In this document: piece after piece, positions 54,247 to 63,212 of the stretch | How positions within the stretch are numbered: position 1 is the first letter of the stretch | Layout: the number at the start of each line of letters is the position of its first letter | Assembly: GCF_015234215.1 (NCBI RefSeq) | Contig: NZ_JADEKP010000003.1 | Coordinates: 62,001-126,000, forward strand | Length of the DNA stretch: 64,000 bases | DNA from: Clostridium chrysemydis | GTDB lineage: Bacteria > Bacillota > Clostridia > Clostridiales > Clostridiaceae | Direction: 5' to 3' | Translations under genes and position numbers: made by a program | Notes under the pieces: generated by a model | Seen by the model: the letters and a program-made list of their open reading frames with translations, nothing else | Told to the model about the DNA's origin: nothing | The model's database searches: none

Positions 54247-56082
54247 GTGAAAATCATAGCAGGAATTGATATAGGAAACTCATCTACAGAAACAGCACTT
54301 GGTAGGGTAACTAAAGATGGATTTGAATTCTTAAGTAGTGGAATAATTCCAACTACAGGAATCAAAGGAACAGAAGAAAATATAAGAGGTGTAATAGATT
54401 CTTTAAATATGGCACTAAAGCGTGCAAATATTACTTTAGAAGAATTAGACCTAGTTAGAATCAACGAAGCTGCACCAGTTATTGGTGATGTAGCTATGGA
54501 GACTATAACAGAAACAATAATAACTGAATCTACAATGATAGGTCACAACCCAACAACTCCAGGAGGAATCGGTCTTGGAATCGGGAAAACTATCGATTTA
54601 GACAGTTTAGAAGATATAGATGCAAATGATTTAAGTGAAGAAGAAAATGCATTTATACCACTTGTCTTAAAGGAAAAGAGTTTCTTAGAAGCAGTTTATA
54701 AAATAAACAAAGCTACTGAGAGAGGATTAAATATTAAGGCTTGTATAGTTCAAAGAGATGACGGAGTTTTAATAAACAATAGATTAAATAAAAAAATACC
54801 TATAGTTGATGAAGTATCTCTACTTGAAAAAGTTCCAGTTAACATGAGAGCAGCTGTTGAAGTTGCTGATAAAGGTTCAGTTATAAAGGAATTATCAAAC
54901 CCTTACGGAATAGCAACTGTTTTTGGACTTACATCAGAAGAAACAAAGATGATAGTACCAGTATCAAGAGCACTTATAGGTAACAGATCAGCTGTAGTTA
55001 TTAAAACTCCAGAAGGTGATGTTAAAGAAAAGAAAATACCAGCAGGAAAAATAAATATTACTGGATTTAAAAGAAAAGAATCTGTTGACGTTGAAGACGG
55101 AGCTAAAAAGATAATGGAAGCTGTAAGTCTTTGTACTCCAATTGAAGATTTAAGAGGAGACTCAGGGTCAAACGTTGGAGGAATGCTTGAAAAAGTAAGA
55201 GGAGTTATGGCTGAACTTACTAACCAAAGCGTTACTGATATAAAGATTCAAGACCTTTTAGCAGTAGATACATTTATTCCACAAAGAGTAAAAGGTGGAC
55301 TTGCTAAGGAGTTTTCAATGGAAAATGCAGTAGGAATTGCTGCTATGGTTAAAGCTCACAAGTTACAAATGCAAATAATTGCAAAAAGCTTAGAAGATAA
55401 GCTTAATGTAAAAGTTGAAGTTGGTGGAGTTGAAGCCGATATGGCAATTAGAGGAGCTCTAACAACTCCAGGAACTAGCACACCACTTGCAATATTAGAT
55501 ATGGGAGCAGGCTCAACTGATGCTTCTATAATAAATAAAATGAGAGAAATAAACTCAATTCACTTAGCTGGAGCTGGGAATATGGTTACTATGTTAATTA
55601 AATCAGAACTTGGCATAGAAGACTTTAAACTAGCAGAAGACATCAAAAAGTACCCTCTAGCTAAAGCAGAAAGTTTATTCCATATAAGACATGAAGATGG
55701 AACAGTAGAATTCTTTGATAAACCACTAGATTCATCAGTGTTTGCAAAGATAGTAATAATAAAAGACGGAAACTTAATCCCAATAGATGGTCAAAATTCT
55801 CTTGAAAAAATCAAGAGCGTTAGAAGAACAGCTAAAGAAAGAGTTTTTGTAACTAACTGTTTAAGAGCTTTAAAGAGCGTTTCACCAACAGGAAACATAA
55901 GAGACATCGAGTTTGTAGTTTTAGTTGGAGGATCTTCATTAGATTTTGAAATACCAGAACTTGTAACAGATGCACTTTCACATTACGGAGTAGTTGCAGG
56001 TAGAGGAAATATAAGAGGAGTAGAAGGACCTAGAAATGCAGTTGCAACAGGACTTGTACTTGCTTATGAAGGAGATGCTTAA
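54247..56082 (+). CDS. dhaF: Glycerol dehydratase reactivase large subunit
   Basis: A 611-residue ASKHA-type ATPase chaperone (DdrA/GdrA). Nucleotide-binding motifs GIDIGNSSTETALGR at the start and LDMGAGSTDASI in the second half are visible. It exchanges damaged cobalamin for adenosylcobalamin on the dehydratase. Starts at GTG 54247 after AAGTGAGGTG, 18 nt after dhaE. Normal length. Confidence 0.94.
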   Translation: MKIIAGIDIGNSSTETALGRVTKDGFEFLSSGIIPTTGIKGTEENIRGVIDSLNMALKRANITLEELDLVRINEAAPVIGDVAMETITETIITESTMIGHNPTTPGGIGLGIGKTIDLDSLEDIDANDLSEEENAFIPLVLKEKSFLEAVYKINKATERGLNIKACIVQRDDGVLINNRLNKKIPIVDEVSLLEKVPVNMRAAVEVADKGSVIKELSNPYGIATVFGLTSEETKMIVPVSRALIGNRSAVVIKTPEGDVKEKKIPAGKINITGFKRKESVDVEDGAKKIMEAVSLCTPIEDLRGDSGSNVGGMLEKVRGVMAELTNQSVTDIKIQDLLAVDTFIPQRVKGGLAKEFSMENAVGIAAMVKAHKLQMQIIAKSLEDKLNVKVEVGGVEADMAIRGALTTPGTSTPLAILDMGAGSTDASIINKMREINSIHLAGAGNMVTMLIKSELGIEDFKLAEDIKKYPLAKAESLFHIRHEDGTVEFFDKPLDSSVFAKIVIIKDGNLIPIDGQNSLEKIKSVRRTAKERVFVTNCLRALKSVSPTGNIRDIEFVVLVGGSSLDFEIPELVTDALSHYGVVAGRGNIRGVEGPRNAVATGLVLAYEGDA

Positions 56083-56085
56083 TTT

Positions 56086-56436
56086 ATGAAAAAAGATTAT
56101 AGCGCTCCTAGCATAATGGTATTTTTAAATGAAAAAGTAGAAGAAGAAACTATTTTAGAAGTACTTTATGGAATAGAAGAAGAAGGAATCCCTTTTGCCC
56201 TAAAAAAAGAAATAGATGATGATTCAAAAAAGTTAGCACATTTAGCATCTAACAGATCAAAACTTTCTGTTGGAATAGGAATAGATTCAAAGGGAAATAT
56301 AAGTTTAACAACAGATAAATTAAAAGAAGATTCACCATTATTTATTAATAGTTTAAAAAACGGTGAATCTACCCTTAGAAGTCTTGGAGCTAACGGGGCT
56401 AGATTAGTAAAAGGTATGCCCCTTAAAAACCTTTAA
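56086..56436 (+). CDS. dhaG: Glycerol dehydratase reactivase small subunit
   Basis: A 116-residue partner of DhaF, similar in fold to the dehydratase medium subunit, whose place it takes during reactivation. ILEVLYGIEEEGIPF and SVGIGIDSKGNISLTT are typical. Three nt after dhaF, a tight coupling; in some enterobacteria this gene is displaced, here it is adjacent. Confidence 0.92.
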   Translation: MKKDYSAPSIMVFLNEKVEEETILEVLYGIEEEGIPFALKKEIDDDSKKLAHLASNRSKLSVGIGIDSKGNISLTTDKLKEDSPLFINSLKNGESTLRSLGANGARLVKGMPLKNL

Positions 56437-56452
56437 CAAAAGGAGAATTTTT

Positions 56453-56965
56453 ATGAATATCTACACAAAAACAGGTGATAAAGGTCAAACAGCACTTTTT
56501 GGAGGAAGCAGAGTTAAAAAATCTGACTTAAAAGTAGAATCTTACGGAACTATAGATGAGTTAATTTCATTTATAGGAATAGCTTACGCTGAAATAGAAG
56601 AGAAAAGAGAAAAAGACCTTCTTAGAAAAATTCAAGTAGAGCTATTTATGTTAGGTGCAGAACTTGCAAGTGACGAAAAGGGCTTAGAACTTTTAAAAGA
56701 TAAGATACAAAAAGAGCATATAGAATGCTTAGAAAACGAAATCGATCACTATATGGAAATAGCAGGACCCTTAAAAGAATTCGTAATACCAGGAAAAAAC
56801 AAATCATCAGCTTATCTTCACGTAGCTAGAACTATAGCTAGAAGAGCTGAGAGAAACATGACATTACTAGATGAAACTGTTTCTTTAAGAGAAGAAATCA
56901 AAAAGTATATTAATAGACTTTCAGATTGCCTATTTGCAGTAGCAAGGTATGAAGAAGTTAAGTAA
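56453..56965 (+). CDS. pduO: PduO-type cob(I)alamin adenosyltransferase
   Basis: A 170-residue ATR making adenosylcobalamin for the dehydratase. YTKTGDKGQTALFGGSRVKK at the N-terminus is the ATP-binding motif; ARTIARRAERNM holds the conserved Arg pair near the active site. AAAGGAG precedes the ATG. Confidence 0.93.
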   Translation: MNIYTKTGDKGQTALFGGSRVKKSDLKVESYGTIDELISFIGIAYAEIEEKREKDLLRKIQVELFMLGAELASDEKGLELLKDKIQKEHIECLENEIDHYMEIAGPLKEFVIPGKNKSSAYLHVARTIARRAERNMTLLDETVSLREEIKKYINRLSDCLFAVARYEEVK

Positions 56966-56981
56966 TAAAGGAGGTAACTTT

Positions 56982-57410
56982 ATGAAAAAGTTAAACGAAG
57001 TAAAAGAGTTAAGCTTAGAAGTAGTTAAAGAAATGGCTAAAGCAGCTGAAGAAAAGGCTAAAGAAATGAACGTACCAGTTTGTTTTGCAGCTGTAGACAA
57101 AGGAGCTAATTTAATGCTTATGCACAGAATGGAAGATGCATTTGTAACAAGCATTGATATAGCTATAAACAAAGCTTTCACAGCAAATTGCTTAAAGCAA
57201 GGAACACACGAAATAGCTGAGTGTGTAAAACCAGGAGAAAGCCTTTATGGTTTACAATTAACAAACAACTGTAAGATAGTACCTTTTGGTGGTGGATTCC
57301 CAATAAAGGTTGATGGACAAGTTGTTGGAGCAGTTGGCGTAAGTGGCGGAACTGTTGAAGAAGATATGGCTATAGCAACTGCTGCTGTAGAAGCTTTTAA
57401 TAGAGCATAA
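56982..57410 (+). CDS. GlcG/HbpS-family heme-binding-like protein
   Basis: A 142-residue protein with the DUF336 pattern: ALEKAKEMNVPVCFAAVDKGANLMLMHRM-like N-terminal half, then PFGGGFPIKVDGQVVGAVGVSGG. Members occur in many diol/glycerol operons (compare PduO C-terminal domain), so it may be the detached second domain of PduO and bind heme or cobalamin. ATG 56982 follows AAAGGAGGTAAC. Confidence 0.88.
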   Translation: MKKLNEVKELSLEVVKEMAKAAEEKAKEMNVPVCFAAVDKGANLMLMHRMEDAFVTSIDIAINKAFTANCLKQGTHEIAECVKPGESLYGLQLTNNCKIVPFGGGFPIKVDGQVVGAVGVSGGTVEEDMAIATAAVEAFNRA

Positions 57411-57471
57411 TAATTTAAGCTAATATATATTTTAATTTATATAAATAACAGATAAAATGGAGGAAATAAAA

Positions 57472-58629
57472 ATGAGAATGTATGATTATTTAGTACCAAG
57501 CGTAAACTTTATGGGAGCAAACTCAATAACTGTAGTTGGAGAAAGATGTAAAATCTTGGGTGGAAAAAAAGCTCTTATAGTTACAGATAAATTCTTAAGA
57601 AGCATGAAAGGTGGAGCTGTTGAATTAACAGAGAAATACCTTAAAGAAGCAGGAATAGAAGTTGCTTACTATGATGGAGTAGAGCCAAATCCAAAAGATA
57701 CTAACGTAAGAGATGGATTAGAAGTATTCAAAAAGGAAAACTGTGATATGATCGTAACAGTTGGTGGAGGAAGCTCACACGACTGTGGTAAAGGAATCGG
57801 TATCGCTGCAACTCACGAAGGAGATTTATATGACTATGCAGGTATAGAAACTTTAACTAATGCATTACCTCCAATCGTTGCTGTAAACACAACTGCTGGA
57901 ACTGCATCAGAAGTTACAAGACACTGCGTTATCACAAACACAAAAACTAAAGTTAAATTCGTTATCGTAAGCTGGAGAAACCTTCCTCAAGTTTCAATAA
58001 ACGACCCAATATTAATGGTTGGAAAACCTGCTGGATTAACTGCTGCAACAGGAATGGACGCTTTAACTCACGCTGTTGAAGCTTACGTATCAAAAGATGC
58101 TAACCCTGTAACAGATGCTGCTGCTATCCAAGCTATCAAATTAATATCACAAAACTTAAGACAAGCTGTAGCACTAGGAGAAAACTTAGTAGCTAGAGAA
58201 AACATGGCGTACGGTTCATTACTTGCAGGTATGGCATTTAACAATGCAAACTTAGGATATGTTCACGCTATGGCTCACCAATTAGGTGGATTATATGACA
58301 TGCCACACGGAGTAGCAAACGCTATGTTATTACCACACGTATGTAAATACAACTTAATAGCCAACCCACAAAAATTCGCTGATATAGCTGAGTTTATGGG
58401 AGAAAACATCACTGGATTATCAGTAATGGACGCTGCACAAAAAGCAATCGATGCTATGTTCAGATTATCACAAGATATCGGAATCCCAGCTAGATTAAGA
58501 GATAAAGGAATCAAAGAAGAAGATTTCGAATACATGGCTGAAATGGCACTTAAAGATGGAAATGCTTTCTCAAACCCAAGAAAAGGTAACGAAAGAGACA
58601 TCGTTGAAATATTCAAAGCTGCATTCTAA
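57472..58629 (+). CDS. dhaT: 1,3-propanediol dehydrogenase (iron-type alcohol dehydrogenase)
   Basis: A 385-residue NADH-dependent enzyme reducing 3-hydroxypropionaldehyde to 1,3-propanediol, regenerating NAD+. VTVGGGSSHDCGKGIGIAA is the nucleotide-binding region; metal ligands lie in the DALTHAVEAY Asp/His and HAMAHQLGG/GVANAMLLPH His positions. Closely matches the known 1,3-propanediol dehydrogenases in length and motifs. I start at ATG 57472 after TGGAGGA; ATG 57457 overlaps that site. Last gene of the operon. Confidence 0.95.
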   Translation: MRMYDYLVPSVNFMGANSITVVGERCKILGGKKALIVTDKFLRSMKGGAVELTEKYLKEAGIEVAYYDGVEPNPKDTNVRDGLEVFKKENCDMIVTVGGGSSHDCGKGIGIAATHEGDLYDYAGIETLTNALPPIVAVNTTAGTASEVTRHCVITNTKTKVKFVIVSWRNLPQVSINDPILMVGKPAGLTAATGMDALTHAVEAYVSKDANPVTDAAAIQAIKLISQNLRQAVALGENLVARENMAYGSLLAGMAFNNANLGYVHAMAHQLGGLYDMPHGVANAMLLPHVCKYNLIANPQKFADIAEFMGENITGLSVMDAAQKAIDAMFRLSQDIGIPARLRDKGIKEEDFEYMAEMALKDGNAFSNPRKGNERDIVEIFKAAF

Positions 58630-58719
58630 TTGGAAAATAGCTTAAAGTAAACATTAATAAATTAAAAATAACGCACGATATATAGATTTTAAACAACAAC
58701 AACATATAACAACAAACAT

Positions 58720-58755
58720 AAAACCACTTTGATTTACGCAAGGTGGTTTTTATGT
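58720..58755 (+). terminator. Rho-independent terminator of the dha operon
   Basis: Stem AAAACCACTTTG / CAAGGTGGTTTT (one G-T pair), 7-nt loop, T tail. Confidence 0.85.
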
Positions 58756-59086
58756 ATTTTAAAGTATAAGAATTTGTAGAAAAGGGGTTAGTTAAATTAA
58801 AAGATTTTATGATTTAAAACTACCAGTGCTTAGCTGTAGCATAGGGCTTAAATAATAGCATTCTCTATGGAATAATAAAAAAATTTTAAATTCAAAAAAA
58901 CTACACCATTGTTACGAGAAATTATTGGTACAAGGGATTTTCGCTATATGTGGGTAAATTTTTGATGTTTTGGACAAGTAAAAATTATTTAGACAAACTA
59001 TAAAAACTGAATCATAGTAGACAAGTAGTTACGCTAAGGACAAGCTATTGAAGCATACTTATATTAGGATTAAAGTAAAAGTAAAA
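58756..59086. other. Gene-free stretch between the dha operon and the transposase
   Basis: About 330 AT-rich nt without an ORF that I support. GGACAAG recurs at about 58974 and 59039 and AGACAA at 58991 and 59019; these may be remnants of an insertion sequence end. I could not match a terminal inverted repeat to the other side of the transposase. Confidence 0.4.
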
Positions 59087-59902
59087 CTAAATTACTTTTA
59101 TACAAAAAATAGAACTAATAAGATTAGATAAAATAGTATGTTTTTCATAGGATCCTTCGTAAATATAAACAAACCAATTCAAATAAACTTGAAGATATTT
59201 TGTAGCAACGCTTCTGAATTTTCTAAGCCATCTTCTTAAATTCAATATAAAATCAGAACAACTACTAAGTAAAGTTTCACTTTCTTCTTTAGAAATTTCT
59301 AATTCTTTATTTTTATGAAGAGCGTAGTTTAATTTTTTTGATACAAGATAAGAAAATCTATCTTTACCTGGTAAAAAGTAAGTATTAAATACAGGATTAA
59401 ACTCATTTAATAAATTCTCTATAGATTCCTTTGTAGGGCTCATAGAATCAAAGGATATCTTAGCTAGAGAGTAATTGTTTTTATTAATAGTAGTAGCTAC
59501 GAAGATATTTTTTCTTCTAGAGATAGTGCAGACAGGGGGAGTCTTTTGCCCCTTAAAGTTTTCTAAGAACTTAGGATGTCTCATAGCTGTAACTATATGA
59601 GTTCTTCTAGAATCTGTATAAGTTTCTATATGTTTAAGTATTTTATGTCTCCATCTAAACGATGTTTCTATACAAATATTTAATCTATCTGCGCAATCTC
59701 TTATAGTAGCCCCAGATAACATAAGACGAGTGTATTTATCCCAAAGGTTTACGCTTTTTCTAGTGTTATGCCAGACAAGTCCTGTTCCTTCATTAAAGGT
59801 TTTAAGACAATCTTTGCATTGGTACCTTTGGATATTCCTATATTTACCGTATTTAATAAAATGTTTTGAATCACAATGGGGACAAGCCGATGTATGTACC
59901 AT
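59087..59902 (-). mobile_element. IS1595-type transposase with degenerate catalytic motif
   Basis: A 271-codon intact ORF. The N-terminus is a zinc ribbon (CPHCDSKHFIKYGKYRN...YQCKDCLKTF) and HTH, typical of ISXO2/IS1595 transposases; the C-terminal WLRKFRSVATKYLQVYLNWF is also family-like. At the first catalytic Asp, where relatives have an A-D-E-T-like motif before FLE-FKG, this copy reads VTAMRHPKFLENFKG. Reading that stretch one base out gives ETS, so a pair of offsetting 1-nt indels probably replaced the motif. Start ATG 59902 has GAGGTGAGATT upstream. No terminal repeats found. Likely a dead element. Confidence 0.7.
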
Positions 59903-60184
59903 AATCTCACCTCGAAAAATTCTGTAATTTTTAGTTATTTTGATTATGGACATAAAAAAGTGCCTTTATTCAGGTGATTTTGGGAAAATACCAACAAAGA
60001 AGCAAAACAATGTTGTAGTGGAATTGAGAATTACTAAAAAAGTATATTAGTGGAGGTGCCTTTAAATATTTAACATACTATTTTAAAAAAGGAATATTAT
60101 GTTAAAATGGTATTGAGTATATTGGGCAAGGGGCATACCTTACAAGAGTCAAAAATAGTACAGAAAAATAAGGAGGGATGCCAT
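59903..60184. other. Gene-free stretch upstream of the 39-residue peptide
   Basis: About 280 nt. GTGCCTTTA occurs twice (about 59961 and 60056), possibly flanking or belonging to the insertion. The part after 60060 leads into the small peptide gene and ends with AAGGAGGG. No other element recognised. Confidence 0.4.
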
Positions 60185-60304
60185 ATGATTAAAAAGTTTA
60201 TTAAACATATGAGAAGAAGATTTAGTGGTATTACCTTAAATATTGGCATAATTGGATTTAACTTTGATAGTTCTGGCTCTTGTCGAGTATATTATTTAAA
60301 GTGA
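60185..60304 (+). CDS. 39-residue basic peptide
   Basis: Begins MIKKFIKHMRRRFSG and ends CRVYYLK, with a middle ITLNIGIIGFNF segment. The ribosome binding site AAGGAGGG (60171-60178) is strong and ideally placed, so I prefer this ATG to the longer 65-codon frame. It has a strongly basic N-terminal third (about eight Lys/Arg), one Cys near the C-terminus and no clear membrane helix. It could be an antimicrobial-type peptide, a small toxin or an orphan regulator; unknown. Confidence 0.5.
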   Translation: MIKKFIKHMRRRFSGITLNIGIIGFNFDSSGSCRVYYLK

Positions 60305-60369
60305 ATAAATTATATGATAAATCTAAGTTCTAATGAAATTTGATACTATTTAAAGGAGTGGTAGGAAGT

Positions 60370-60780
60370 TTGAAATTTATAGTAGAACCATTTAAAGGAG
60401 CTAAACCAATACTATTTAATATGACTAGTAAGGAGATAGAAGCGATAGTTTCTATTAAACCATTTAAATTTGTAAAGACTGATGAAGATAGTGTAATTAC
60501 AGATGACTTTGAAAAATTTCATATATATTATGATGATGAATATATATGTCAAGGTATAGAAATATTTCAAGAAGATAATAGTGTTTATTTCCAAGATAAA
60601 GATTTATTTAATATGACATTTAAAGAAATAGAGAAGTTGCTTAAAAATAGTGATAACGAAATTGAATACGATGAAGGGATTACTTCAAAAAAATTCGGTA
60701 TAAGCATTTATGCACCTGATTATAAAGAAGAACCTAATAGTAAAGTTGAAGCGATTCTTATTTTTTCTAAAGATTATTAA
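60370..60780 (+). CDS. Acidic soluble protein of unknown function
   Basis: About 136 residues from TTG 60370, or 146 from TTG 60340. AAAGGAGTGG and TAGGAAG lie between the two, which favours the later start. Mixed alpha/beta, many Asp/Glu/Phe/Tyr (KPFKFVKTDEDSVITDDFEKF), no signal or membrane segment. Size and acidity resemble immunity proteins of polymorphic toxins, but no motif proves it. The neighbour upstream is the basic peptide gene, 65 nt away. Confidence 0.5.
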   Translation: MKFIVEPFKGAKPILFNMTSKEIEAIVSIKPFKFVKTDEDSVITDDFEKFHIYYDDEYICQGIEIFQEDNSVYFQDKDLFNMTFKEIEKLLKNSDNEIEYDEGITSKKFGISIYAPDYKEEPNSKVEAILIFSKDY

Positions 60781-60784
60781 AAAT

Positions 60785-60816
60785 AAAGAGAAAATGTACT
60801 TAAACATTTTCTCTTT
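60785..60816. terminator. Bidirectional rho-independent terminator
   Basis: Perfect 13-bp stem AAAGAGAAAATGT / ACATTTTCTCTTT with a 6-nt loop, between convergent genes. Confidence 0.85.
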
Positions 60817-60838
60817 TAAGATAAATATAGATGCTATA

Positions 60839-61279
60839 TTATAAGTTATTAATATCTTTAACTATTAAAGTTTTTTGTGCAGGAGTTAAGTTTTCATATT
60901 CTTTTTTTAGAGCATCTTTATTTTTATCAGTAACATTTTCTAGTTTTGTATTAAATTCATCTGCTATTTTAAAGTCATTATCTACAGATTCTTTAGTTTC
61001 TCCGTATGCTTTTAATGTAGCTAAAGATACTAATAGTTTTTCTTTGTTAGATACCTTATCTTGGTCTTCTTTAGATAACTTTTCAAAATCTTCATTTACC
61101 TTATCTACTTCTGACTTTTGGTTTTCAGTAAGATAAGCTGGACTTGGTAATTTATCTATTGATTCTTTTACAGTATCAACAGTTATACCAGAAGTTTCGC
61201 AGCCAACTAACCCAAAAGAAAAAATAGAAAGACATAAAACTAAAAATAAAGCTTTTTTATTAAATCTAGTATTTTTCAT
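60839..61279 (-). CDS. Helical lipoprotein of unknown function
   Basis: A 146-residue lipoprotein: signal peptide, lipobox GLVGC around residues 23-27, then an all-helical, Lys/Glu-rich domain that looks like a short coiled-coil bundle (TENQKSEVDKVNEDFEKLSK). It lies 11 nt after the C69 peptidase gene on the same strand, with GGGGGG before its ATG, so both are probably exported together. No family recognised. Confidence 0.7.
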   Translation of the reverse strand: MKNTRFNKKALFLVLCLSIFSFGLVGCETSGITVDTVKESIDKLPSPAYLTENQKSEVDKVNEDFEKLSKEDQDKVSNKEKLLVSLATLKAYGETKESVDNDFKIADEFNTKLENVTDKNKDALKKEYENLTPAQKTLIVKDINNL

Positions 61280-61290
61280 AAAAATCCCCC

Positions 61291-62766
61291 CTATAATTTA
61301 GAATTATGCTTAACAGGAGTTTGGGCAGTAGTTGCAACGATTAATTTATCATTTAACTCTTTAGTTTTCTCTTGAGCATAATTTGCCATTTTTTCAGTAT
61401 ATTTGTTCATCTCTTCAGAAGCTTTTTTAGGATCTTTTTTAACTAAATCTTTAAAGTGCTCTGTATTTTTATTTAATTCTTCATCAAGTTTTGACTCTAA
61501 AGCAGTACTTAAAGGTTTAGTATACATTCCTTGGAACTTATCATAATAAGGCTTAGTCATAGCTGCAGACTTTCTGTAAGTCCAATAAGCTGATTCATCA
61601 TCAGGCTTGTCAGTTCCTTTTTGATAATCTTTAGGTGTTTCTGTTATACCAGAGTAAAAAGGAACATAAGTGCTTCTATCTGATACTCCTAAAGCTAAGT
61701 ATTGAATACAGCCCACTTCTTTAGGTAAGTTTTGTTTACATTGAAGTATGTGTGATTCCATAGTTTGAGGAACACTTATCGGTCTATATTGATCCTTGTA
61801 TTCTCCAAACGGATCATAAGGAGTTCCATCAAAGTGAGAACGAAGGACGGTTTTAACATCGTCTATAGAAACTTTTTGATCAGGTTTTAAAAAAGTTTCA
61901 AAATCATGGCTTGTGATTTTTTGCTCCTTTGAGGGAGTTAAAATTCTTTGACCATCCCACATCCTTGGATAATTATATTTTACATCTTCTTCATTGTCAG
62001 TCCCATAAGCTAATTTAAAGCTAAATCCGCCATCAGTTTTGTCATTATAAAGCCCATTGTCTTTTGCAAATTCTATTAAATCTTTAGAACCTAAAAAGTT
62101 TTCAGTATCATTTAAATCAACGTTTCCTATAACTAGTTTGTTTGGAATAACTGCGTAGCAATCATCAGGAACCCTTTTAGCTACCCAGTGGTGTCCAGAA
62201 CCATTTTCTACATACCATATTTCATTTTTATCAGATATTATAGTTCCGTTAACTTCACTAGCTCCTTTAGTTTCTATTATTTTTCCTAGAAGCTCAGCTC
62301 CTTCTCTTGCAGTTTTAGCTCTTCCTAAAAGGATTGTAGCTATAGAATCTTCCCCAATACCATTTTCTACTAAGGGGTCAGCCTTTAAAGCTTTATCGTT
62401 TGCAGTAGCACTTTCAGTAGCACTAACGCAAACACCATTAGTATTTATCCCATCTTCATAATAGTTACCAGCACTTTGATCCCAATCGGGAGTTGCTGTG
62501 TATTTAAGGGTTTCTTTTGGCATAGGGTATGTAAATCCATTTCCTTTAGATACGTACATATCACCATCTTTAAAAGTTTCACTTGGAACTACTACAAATC
62601 TTTTAGTCCAAGCAGTTTTAGCATCCTCATTTCTAGCTATAATTGTAGAACCATCTATAGTTGCATCTTTGCCGACTAAAACAGTAGTGCAAGCATAAGT
62701 TGCAAGAGGAATTGTTGCAGTTATAATTAATGTAGAAATAAGTGAAATTAAAAATTTTTTTAACAT
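61291..62766 (-). CDS. Secreted C69-family dipeptidase (PepD type)
   Basis: A 491-residue Ntn-type hydrolase. Signal peptide 1-25 ends ATYA and is followed directly by C26 of CTTVLVGKDATIDGS, the N-terminal nucleophile of the C69 family, so signal cleavage would expose the active Cys. ARNEDA and VSATESAT are further family motifs. It would cleave dipeptides outside the cell. ATG 62766 follows GAGAGGTGATA; an upstream in-frame ATG overlaps that site. The C-terminal 70 residues are helical and Lys/Glu-rich. Confidence 0.88.
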   Translation of the reverse strand: MLKKFLISLISTLIITATIPLATYACTTVLVGKDATIDGSTIIARNEDAKTAWTKRFVVVPSETFKDGDMYVSKGNGFTYPMPKETLKYTATPDWDQSAGNYYEDGINTNGVCVSATESATANDKALKADPLVENGIGEDSIATILLGRAKTAREGAELLGKIIETKGASEVNGTIISDKNEIWYVENGSGHHWVAKRVPDDCYAVIPNKLVIGNVDLNDTENFLGSKDLIEFAKDNGLYNDKTDGGFSFKLAYGTDNEEDVKYNYPRMWDGQRILTPSKEQKITSHDFETFLKPDQKVSIDDVKTVLRSHFDGTPYDPFGEYKDQYRPISVPQTMESHILQCKQNLPKEVGCIQYLALGVSDRSTYVPFYSGITETPKDYQKGTDKPDDESAYWTYRKSAAMTKPYYDKFQGMYTKPLSTALESKLDEELNKNTEHFKDLVKKDPKKASEEMNKYTEKMANYAQEKTKELNDKLIVATTAQTPVKHNSKL

Positions 62767-63212
62767 ACTATCACCTCTCATACCTTCTGTAATTTAATTT
62801 TATTCCTCTAAAATTATCAAAACAACAAAAATAATAAACGTTTACACTAAGTTTTGCTTTTAAAGTTTAAAGAGAAAATTTTATAAAAAATATCTTTTAA
62901 AAATTTGTCTAATTTATATAAAAGTGAGGGAAAAATTTCAAAATAAATACAATACCTTTATAAAAAGCACAGAAAATGTTAAATGTTCGCTATATATGAA
63001 CAAAATATTAACAAATTCATTGACATGTCACAATTTGTTAAATTAAAATGAATTTAAAGAATGGATTTTTAAAGAAATACAAGATATGGTTAAAATTCAT
63101 TATTTATTACTACATATAGTTTAAACGCAGTAAGGGTTATATCAAAGAAATGGGAAGATTATAATTAAAAATTATAATATAAATTGAATATCTTAAGGGG
63201 AGAAGTGAAGGT
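62767..63212 (+). promoter_or_regulatory. Regulatory region of the second binding-protein gene
   Basis: About 445 gene-free nt. TTGACA (63020-63025), 18 nt and TAAAAT (63044-63049) form a promoter that matches the one at 24457-24486 in hexamers, spacing and the TTGTTA-AT block. A leader of about 160 nt follows; ribosome binding site AAGGGGAGAAG. The left part also holds the promoter of the minus-strand peptidase gene. Confidence 0.65.

Noticed and set aside
58756-60060. Complete insertion sequence with terminal repeats
   Set aside because: I could not pair inverted repeats or target duplications around the transposase; GTGCCTTTA and GGACAAG repeats are too short to define ends.
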